Positions 58,245 through 64,000 of a stretch of DNA of 64,000 nt are shown here, in pieces. The notes below the pieces were generated by a model. That model saw nothing but the letters and a program-made list of their open reading frames with translations. It was not told where the DNA came from and ran no database searches. This DNA is from CALAGJ01 sp964293305 (GTDB lineage: Bacteria > Bacteroidota > Bacteroidia > Chitinophagales > Chitinophagaceae). Both the position numbers and the translations under genes were made by a program. The first letter of the stretch is position 1. Every line of letters starts with the position of its first letter. The DNA is taken from positions 60,331-124,330 of the forward strand of contig CAXYYO010000003.1 in the NCBI GenBank assembly GCA_964293305.1, in the 5' to 3' direction.

Positions 58245-58400
58245 TGCAGTTGAAATTTATACCAAAGTCGAAACACTGAATTTGTAAGGATTTGAGAACA
58301 ATTTTTGACTTTTAAATAGTTTACTATTTCTCCAGCAAAAACCTAACCTCAAACACTTATACATAATGTATTTCAACTTTTCATCACAAAGTCAACTGCA
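58245..58400. repeat. Dispersed intergenic repeat, copy C (best ends)
   Basis: 156 bp with perfect 9-bp terminal inverted repeats: TGCAGTTGA (58245-58253) and TCAACTGCA (58392-58400). Similarity between the flanks may extend this to about 20 bp with mismatches. The inner block AGTTTACTATTTCTCC is shared with copy B. No reading frame is present, so it resembles a MITE or structured intergenic repeat. Confidence 0.75.
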
Positions 58401-58417
58401 TTATGTGGGTTAAAATT

Positions 58418-58443
58418 AAAAGCCATCCTTTGCGATGGCTTTT
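58418..58443. terminator. Bidirectional terminator hairpin
   Basis: AAAAGCCATC (58418-58427) pairs fully with GATGGCTTTT (58434-58443) around CTTTGC. The A and T ends make it usable on both strands. Confidence 0.75.
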
Positions 58444-58463
58444 AAAATTGTGTTACATGTTCC

Positions 58464-58492
58464 AAAAAAAACTGCCTCTTTGGGAGGCAGTT
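58464..58492 (-). terminator. Terminator of rpoB
   Basis: AACTGCCTC (58470-58478) pairs with GAGGCAGTT (58484-58492). On the minus strand it is followed by a run of seven Ts (58470-58464). It lies 25 bp past the rpoB stop codon, which argues that rpoB is not followed by rpoC in one message. Confidence 0.88.
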
Positions 58493-58517
58493 GTAATATC
58501 AGTTAGTACCTATACTG

Positions 58518-61500
58518 TTATTCAAATTTTAAATCAAGACCCAAACCTCTAAGTTCATGTACTAACACATTAAATGATTCTGGTACACCGGCACGTGGTA
58601 CATTGTCTCCTTTTACTATGGATTCATAAGTTTTTGCACGACCAATGATATCATCAGATTTAATGGTAAGTAACTCTTGAAGAATATTTGAGGCACCATA
58701 CGCTTCCAAGGCCCACACTTCCATTTCACCAAAACGCTGACCACCAAATTGTGCTTTACCACCTAATGGCTGCTGTGTAATCAAACTATATGGCCCTATA
58801 GAACGTGCATGCATTTTATCATCTACCATGTGATGCAGTTTGAGCATATAGATAACGCCCACCGTTGCTTTTTGGTCAAATCTTTCACCCGTTTCACCAT
58901 CATAAAGATAGGTATGCCCCATTGAAGGTATGCCTGCTTCTTCACAATAATTTGAAATATCTTCTACAGTGGCACCATCAAAAATTGGTGTAGCAAAGCG
59001 CACTCCTAATTTCTTGCCTGTCCATCCTAAAATCGTTTCATAAATTTGACCTAGGTTCATACGGCTTGGTACACCCAATGGATTTAGAACAATATCTACT
59101 GGCGTGCCATCTTCCAAAAATGGCATATCTTCTGCCCTTACTATTTTGGCCACAATTCCTTTGTTACCATGACGTCCTGCCATTTTATCTCCTACTTTCA
59201 ACTTCCGTTTTACAGCAAGAAATACTTTTGCCAGTTTTAATACACCAGCCGGTAATTCATCTCCAATTGAAATATTGAATTTTTCTCTTTTATAACGGCC
59301 TAATTCTTCATTATACTTGATGGTGTAATTGTGCAGCAAAATGTTGATATATTCATTTGTTTCTGCATCTCCTGTCCAGCCAAGCGGATTAACACTTTGA
59401 AAATCAATAGCAGCAATATTCTTTGGATTAAATTTAACGCCTCTTCCTACCAATACCTCTCCAAATGTATTTGTAACACCTGATGAAGTTTGATCTTTTA
59501 GGAGGGTATTTAATTTTTCAAGTAATACTTCATTGATAGCTCCTTCATTCTTTTCATGAGACTTCTCCGTTTTTTCTAGAAGTGCTTTCTCTCTTACCTT
59601 GCTGCTTTTGTCTTTTTTAGTACGTTGGAAGAGTTTTTTATCGATTACCACACCTTCTACGCCATTTGGCGCTTTGAGTGAAGCATCTTTTGCATCACCA
59701 GCTTTATCACCAAATATGGCACGTAATAATTTTTCTTCCGGAGTAGGATCACTCTCACCTTTAGGTGTTATTTTTCCGATTAAAATATCACCCTCTTTTA
59801 CCGGTGCCCCAATACGGATGATACCAAATTCATCCAAATCCTTGGTTGCTTCCTCAGATACATTCGGAATATCCTGAGTAAGTTCTTCTTCACCCAGTTT
59901 GGTATCTCTTACTTCTAATTCAAATTCATCAATATGTATTGAAGTAAAAATATCATCTCTTACCACTTTTTCATTGATAACAATGGCATCTTCAAAGTTG
60001 TAACCTTTCCATGGCATAAATGCCACAACCAAATTACGACCTAAGGCAAGCTCACCATCTCTAGTAGCATAACCTTCGGTAAGGAAATCACCTTTTTTCA
60101 ATATCTGACCTTTCTTAACAGCAGGTCTGAGAATTATAGAAGTAGATTGGTTAGTTTTTATAAATTTAGTGAGGCGATATATGATCAAATCATCATGGAA
60201 ACTGGCCACACGATCTTTATCATTGCGCTCGTAGCGTACATGTATTTCTCTACTATCTACAAATTCAACTACGCCATCACCCTCTGCATGAATTTGAATT
60301 CTTGCATCTCTTGCAGCTTTGCCCTCAAGACCTGTACCTACAATAGGAGCTTCCGGTATAATAAGTGGCACAGCTTGTCTTTGCATGTTTGATCCCATTA
60401 ATGCACGGTTGGCATCATCATGCTCTAAGAATGGGATGAGTGACGCACTCAAACCCACAATCTGGTTTGGTGCCACGTCCATAAATTCTACATCATTCCT
60501 CTCAAGTATAGGGAAGTCACCCGTTTGGCGACTTACAATTTTGTCGTCCACAAAATTGCCCTTATCATCTAATGTTGAATTACTCTGCGCAATTTTTGCT
60601 TCATCTTCTTCTTCTGCACTCAAGAAAGTGAGCTTTTTCATATCTACAGCACCTTCCTTTACTTTTCGATATGGCGTTTCTATAAAGCCCATATCATTAA
60701 TACGTGCATGCACGCAAAGTGTAGATATCAATCCAATATTTGGACCTTCCGGTGTTTCTATGGTACAAAGTCTTCCGTAGTGGGAATAGTGTACGTCCCG
60801 TACTTCAAAACCTGCTCTCTCTCTGCTTAACCCACCTGGGCCTAAAGCTGAAATACGACGTTTGTGCGTAATTTCTGAAAGCGGATTTGTTTGATCCAAA
60901 AACTGAGATAATTGAGATGTACCAAAAAAGCTATTGATTACAGAACTTAGTGTGCGGGCATTAATTAAATCTACAGGTGTAAACACTTCATTGTCCCTTA
61001 CGTTCATTCTCTCTCTAATAGTACGTGCCATACGGGCCAAACCAACTCCAAACTGAGCATATAGTTGCTCACCTACAGTACGTACCCTACGATTACTCAA
61101 GTGATCAATATCATCTACCTCAGCTTTGCTATTCGTAAGCCTTACTAAATATTTAATAATTTCAATGATATCATCACGTGTTAATACACGTTTTAATTGT
61201 TCATGGGTAACGCTGAGTTTGCGGTTAATTTTATAACGACCTACTTCACCCAGATCATATCTTTTATCACTAAAGAATAATTTGTCTATTATACCACGTG
61301 CAGTTTCATTATCTGGGGCATCAGCACCACGAAGCTGGCGATAAATATGCTGTACTGCTTCTAATTCATTGTTAGATGTATCCTTATTGAGTGTGTTATA
61401 GATGATAGTATAATCACCACCTACTTCTTCTTTTTGGATAAAGACACTTTTGATTTCCATGTCGCAAATCATTTCAATATTGTCCTCATCCAACACCGTA

Positions 61501-62324
61501 TCACGCTCTAGGATAATTTCATTTCTCTCAATGCTTACCACTTCACCACTGTCTTCATCCACAAAATCTTCCACCCATGAGCGTAGAACCCTTGCTGCCA
61601 ATCGGCTACCGAGGTATTTATTGGTTAAGATATCTTTTTCTACTGTTACTTCATCAGCCATACCAAATAATTCCAGAATGTCTTTGTCTGATTCGTATCC
61701 AATGGCACGCAGCAATGTAGTAACTGGAAACTTTTTCTTACGATCAATATATGCATACATGACATTATTAATGTCTGTAGCAAATTCCATCCAAGCTCCC
61801 TTGAAAGGGATAACCCGGGCAGAATATATTTTAGAACCATTTGGGTGAACGCTTTGTCCAAAGAAAACACCGGGTGAGCGGTGCAACTGGCTTACAACTA
61901 CACGCTCTGCACCATTTATTACAAAAGTGGCACGAGGTGTCATGTAAGGAAGATTTCCAAGAAATACATCTTGTACGATGGTTTGAAAATCCACATGCTC
62001 CTCATCATTACAACTGAGGCGCAGTTTAGCTTTAAGCGGTACTGCGTAGCTTAATCCACGCTCCATACATTCCTCAATGGAGTAGCGGGGAGGATCTATA
62101 TAATAATCCAGAAACTCAAGTACAAATATGTTTCTTGTATCTGTTATTGGAAAATTTTCTCTAAATACTTTAAAGAGACCTTCATTGTTTCTTTTGTCAG
62201 GTGTAGTTTCCAACTGGAAAAACTCCTTGAAGGATTCTAACTGAATATCTAACAAATCGGGAGCTTCTGCCAGGTGCTTTGTTCTTGCAAAGTTATGCCT
62301 GTTTTGAACCTTGGTTGACGCCAT
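58518..62324 (-). CDS. rpoB: DNA-directed RNA polymerase subunit beta
   Basis: 1268 residues, ATG start, the normal Bacteroidota length. It is the beta subunit of RNA polymerase, with the rifampicin-pocket region FFGTSQLSQFLDQTNPLSEI, THKRRISALGPGGLSRERAG and IETPEGPNIGLI. Beyond come NLVVAFMPWKGYNFEDAIV, KVGDKMAGRHGNKGIVAKI and the C-terminal GGKAQFGGQRFGEMEVWALEAYGA. It is complete and apparently functional. Oddly, no rplK/A/J/L genes lie upstream and no rpoC downstream: it has its own promoter (62451-62482) with a leader of about 120 nt, and its own terminator. Confidence 0.98.
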   Translation of the reverse strand: MASTKVQNRHNFARTKHLAEAPDLLDIQLESFKEFFQLETTPDKRNNEGLFKVFRENFPITDTRNIFVLEFLDYYIDPPRYSIEECMERGLSYAVPLKAKLRLSCNDEEHVDFQTIVQDVFLGNLPYMTPRATFVINGAERVVVSQLHRSPGVFFGQSVHPNGSKIYSARVIPFKGAWMEFATDINNVMYAYIDRKKKFPVTTLLRAIGYESDKDILELFGMADEVTVEKDILTNKYLGSRLAARVLRSWVEDFVDEDSGEVVSIERNEIILERDTVLDEDNIEMICDMEIKSVFIQKEEVGGDYTIIYNTLNKDTSNNELEAVQHIYRQLRGADAPDNETARGIIDKLFFSDKRYDLGEVGRYKINRKLSVTHEQLKRVLTRDDIIEIIKYLVRLTNSKAEVDDIDHLSNRRVRTVGEQLYAQFGVGLARMARTIRERMNVRDNEVFTPVDLINARTLSSVINSFFGTSQLSQFLDQTNPLSEITHKRRISALGPGGLSRERAGFEVRDVHYSHYGRLCTIETPEGPNIGLISTLCVHARINDMGFIETPYRKVKEGAVDMKKLTFLSAEEEDEAKIAQSNSTLDDKGNFVDDKIVSRQTGDFPILERNDVEFMDVAPNQIVGLSASLIPFLEHDDANRALMGSNMQRQAVPLIIPEAPIVGTGLEGKAARDARIQIHAEGDGVVEFVDSREIHVRYERNDKDRVASFHDDLIIYRLTKFIKTNQSTSIILRPAVKKGQILKKGDFLTEGYATRDGELALGRNLVVAFMPWKGYNFEDAIVINEKVVRDDIFTSIHIDEFELEVRDTKLGEEELTQDIPNVSEEATKDLDEFGIIRIGAPVKEGDILIGKITPKGESDPTPEEKLLRAIFGDKAGDAKDASLKAPNGVEGVVIDKKLFQRTKKDKSSKVREKALLEKTEKSHEKNEGAINEVLLEKLNTLLKDQTSSGVTNTFGEVLVGRGVKFNPKNIAAIDFQSVNPLGWTGDAETNEYINILLHNYTIKYNEELGRYKREKFNISIGDELPAGVLKLAKVFLAVKRKLKVGDKMAGRHGNKGIVAKIVRAEDMPFLEDGTPVDIVLNPLGVPSRMNLGQIYETILGWTGKKLGVRFATPIFDGATVEDISNYCEEAGIPSMGHTYLYDGETGERFDQKATVGVIYMLKLHHMVDDKMHARSIGPYSLITQQPLGGKAQFGGQRFGEMEVWALEAYGASNILQELLTIKSDDIIGRAKTYESIVKGDNVPRAGVPESFNVLVHELRGLGLDLKFE

Positions 62325-62450
62325 AGAATTTATTCCTGTATTTTTGGAGTATGTCGGAGAGATAGCTAACCTACTGATAATTAAACAGTTAAAATTAATT
62401 TATTGCTTAAATTTCCGTCTGCTGCCCACTACCCCGATATAAAAGGATGG

Positions 62451-62482
62451 CAAAAGTAGCGTAATGCACTTAAAGGAACAAA
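62451..62482 (-). promoter_or_regulatory. Bacteroidota-type promoter of rpoB
   Basis: On the minus strand, -33 TTTG (62482-62479) and -7 TACTTTTG (62458-62451) are separated by 20 bp, an excellent match to TTTG-N19-21-TAnnTTTG. It lies about 125 bp before the rpoB ATG, so the message has a long leader (62325 to about 62445) that could hold regulation; no clear attenuator hairpin was found. Confidence 0.72.
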
Positions 62483-62527
62483 GAATTTTTGGGCAACTTT
62501 GTTAAGGATGGAAGATTGAGGCGTGCT

Positions 62528-62926
62528 TTATGATTTTTTCATTGTGTCCACTGGCGTGGGAGGAAGCAATGACATCAGAAAAACAACAGCAGCAAAGATG
62601 GGTAATAAATATATTGCCCATTGCTTTTCAGGACATTCACCCATAAAGCAGGTACTAACGATGATATAATTTCTGATAGCCCAAGCTAAATTTATAGCTG
62701 TAAAAAAAACATTGATTCTTTTGGCCCAGGTAAATGGTAATGCAAACAAAAATAGAGCTGCGCCAATAAACCATAAATGAATCATTCCTGGGCGGCCAAA
62801 GCGTGTGCCTTCAGATTGAAATCCAGTAACTATAATATCCTTTTGAGGAATGATGACCCAAGTTTGAAAGCAAAGCCAAATTAAAACAAGGGCAAAAAAA
62901 ATACCTATGTATTGTGAATATTTCAT
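62528..62926 (-). CDS. Small four-helix membrane protein
   Basis: 132 residues, ATG start. Hydrophobic helices are at about 5-25, 48-66, 70-90 and 105-122. The segment GTRFGRPGMIHLWFIG and the Cys pair in STCFMGECPEKQW are visible. I do not recognise a named family; similar small membrane proteins are common in this order. It lies 51 bp downstream of tRNA-Cys and 203 bp before rpoB, which has a separate promoter. Confidence 0.75.
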   Translation of the reverse strand: MKYSQYIGIFFALVLIWLCFQTWVIIPQKDIIVTGFQSEGTRFGRPGMIHLWFIGAALFLFALPFTWAKRINVFFTAINLAWAIRNYIIVSTCFMGECPEKQWAIYLLPIFAAVVFLMSLLPPTPVDTMKKS

Positions 62927-62942
62927 ATTTCTTTAAAAGAAT

Positions 62943-62971
62943 AAGACCCGAAGGAATTCCTTTCAGGTCTT
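62943..62971 (-). terminator. Terminator after tRNA-Cys
   Basis: AAGACC (62943-62948) pairs with GGTCTT (62966-62971), with further pairing of GAAGG and CCTTT inside. A T-rich stretch follows on the minus strand. It lies 6 bp from the tRNA 3' end. Confidence 0.7.
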
Positions 62972-62976
62972 ATTTG

Positions 62977-63047
62977 AGGTACCGAGCAGATTCAAACTGC
63001 TGTACAAGGTTTTGCAGACCTCTGCCTGATCACTCGGCCACGGTACC
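62977..63047 (-). tRNA. tRNA-Cys (GCA)
   Basis: 71 nt on the minus strand. Acceptor GGTACCG/CGGTACC with discriminator T, D stem GCC/GGC, anticodon loop CTGCAAA with anticodon GCA, T loop TTTGAAT in stem AGCAG/CTGCT. CCA is not encoded. A TACTTTCG -7-like box lies just upstream at 63063-63056. All stems pair, so it looks functional. Confidence 0.95.
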
Positions 63048-63240
63048 AGAGGCTGCGAAAGTAATGGGCAGAAACCAAAATAGAAAATTCATTTTAAGAA
63101 TTATATACCATTTTGAAATATTACCGATCAAATTATAAATGTATTTAGTATTGTAATGATTCAAAACAGAATTGGTTTATACACTATTTTCAGACTAAAC
63201 AAAATGCTTTTCTAACTATTCATTGGTCTATTTTTCTTAA

Positions 63241-63999
63241 CTAATCCTTTACAAATTTTTCCTGAACCATTTCACCATTAACTCCTCTTATCATGATACT
63301 ATATATACCAGGCTGCAATTGTGCAGTTTGTACTTGCATTGTTCTTGCATTATTGCCTGTTATTTTTTGTATGATACCGTTTTGTATATGTTGTATTTCT
63401 ATTGTTTTAATTGCAAAACCTGCTTCAATATTTACAAAATTGGAGACAGGGTTTGGCCATAATTTCAGGTTTGCATGTGTGGCTGATGTCGAAGCATCAG
63501 TGATCTGGAAACTACTCAAAGCCTCACCATTGCTTTGCATAGCTGTTACCGTATAAGTCATTGATTTATCTGCAACGGGTAAGCTAAAACTATAAACGCC
63601 ACTATTGTTGCGGGGCAGTGTTGCAACCGGTGTTGCGTTGCCATTCACATTGTTTGCTATCGTATAATACGCTGTTGAAGTACCAGGGTCATTATCTGTA
63701 AAATGAAGAACATGATTGCGTATCCAGCGGCGTATGCGTACCGACCAGGGTAGGCGGGTGGGGTCACCATTGAGGAGACGGAGAAAACGCCCTCCGAAAC
63801 TTGCTCCCGTAGAGTTATTAAAAGAAGAAGTAGAGCCCAGTAACAGTATATCGCCATTTGATTTGAAATCTAGTTTATCTATTTCATCCCGTGTATCTAC
63901 AGTATCAAATACACCTTTGAAATTACATTCATAAACACCGTTATGTGCAATCCCCCTACCATAAAAACAGATGAGTTTGTGAGCTAACGGTACTTTACC
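63241..63999 (-). CDS. Large T9SS-secreted protein, C-terminal part (5' end beyond window)
   Basis: The frame is open on the minus strand from the right edge to the stop at 63241, 252 residues seen. It starts within a repeat- or propeller-like region (HNGVYECNFKGVFDTVDT; FKSNGDILLLGSTSSFN), then RFLRLLNGDPTRLPWSVRIR. The last 75 residues (ANLKLWPNPVSNFVNIEAGF to MVQEKFVKD) form a type A T9SS sorting domain, so the mature protein should be secreted or surface-bound. The stretch 63730-63800 is richer in G+C and Arg than the rest. Two shorter frames inside it (a GTG-started part of the same frame, and an overlapping frame) are not separate genes. Confidence 0.85.
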   Translation of the reverse strand, partial: GKVPLAHKLICFYGRGIAHNGVYECNFKGVFDTVDTRDEIDKLDFKSNGDILLLGSTSSFNNSTGASFGGRFLRLLNGDPTRLPWSVRIRRWIRNHVLHFTDNDPGTSTAYYTIANNVNGNATPVATLPRNNSGVYSFSLPVADKSMTYTVTAMQSNGEALSSFQITDASTSATHANLKLWPNPVSNFVNIEAGFAIKTIEIQHIQNGIIQKITGNNARTMQVQTAQLQPGIYSIMIRGVNGEMVQEKFVKD

Positions 64000-64000
64000 T

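Larger units (their letters stand above)
58159..58517. other. Convergent gap between hydrolase and rpoB
   Basis: This holds, from the left: the terminator of the hydrolase gene, repeat copy C, a bidirectional hairpin and the rpoB terminator. There is no gene; rpoC or other ribosomal operon genes are absent. Confidence 0.8.

Noticed and set aside
60319..60780. 153-codon frame opposite rpoB
   Set aside because: It is an antisense shadow of a strongly conserved gene; its composition follows the rpoB codon structure.
63657..63857. 66-codon minus-strand frame near the right edge
   Set aside because: It overlaps, in another frame, the open frame of the T9SS protein, which runs unbroken to the edge and has domain support.
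1..64000. CRISPR arrays, insertion sequences, prophage genes
   Set aside because: No regularly spaced repeats, transposase, integrase or phage structural genes were seen on either strand.

Overview
The window looks like a piece of a low-G+C Bacteroidota chromosome, most likely family Chitinophagaceae. The signs are promoters of the TTTG-N18-20-TAnnTTTG type, little Shine-Dalgarno sequence, type IX secretion (T9SS) C-terminal sorting domains, a bTHX gene, and DUF4286, DUF4294 and DUF4197 proteins. The family assignment is inference from protein character only. No phage, insertion sequence or CRISPR array is visible.

Positions 1-23974 (all minus strand) hold a large MacB/FtsX-type export locus. 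Transcription runs from hlyD (membrane-fusion adaptor) to one ABC ATPase, a 60-residue single-pass membrane peptide, and then nine tandem FtsX/MacB-like permease genes of about 800 codons. The ninth runs off the left edge, and the second is split by a single in-frame TAA. Three long gaps divide the array into three transcription units: hlyD to permease 3, permease 4 alone, and permeases 5-9. Each gap carries the same module: a sigma-54-like TGGCAT element with an inverted repeat (TGTnCG-N4-CGnACA plus a further TGTnCG half site) about 50 bp upstream. Nine permeases, one ATPase, one adaptor and three copies of one promoter suggest a co-regulated set of exporters sharing an ATPase. This is the most notable system here.

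Positions 24177-39948 hold a secreted beta-helix T9SS cargo, a CE1-like esterase, a DedA-MFS pair, an SRPBCC/GyrI-like protein, methionine aminopeptidase, a histidine ammonia-lyase gene interrupted by an in-frame TAA, an Omp28-like lipoprotein, cytidylate kinase, a lipoprotein sulfatase, an FAD oxidoreductase and a CNNM/CBS hemolysin-family protein.

Positions 40419-54601 are mostly housekeeping: bTHX (36 codons), HU, DUF4286, argS, GtrA, AIM24/TIGR00266, purE, an M20 amidohydrolase, tsaB coupled to a 3HCDH-C-like protein, RidA, an aldose epimerase, prfC, DUF4294, heme A synthase and DUF4197.

Positions 55091-64000 hold glutamine cyclotransferase, two tandem paralogous alpha/beta hydrolases, a complete rpoB without rplJL or rpoC beside it, a small membrane protein, tRNA-Cys(GCA), and the C-terminal part of a large T9SS-secreted protein.

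Two dispersed repeat families occur: a 156-bp element with terminal inverted repeats (three copies, one shortened) and a short GCCTACGGC-centred motif (four copies).
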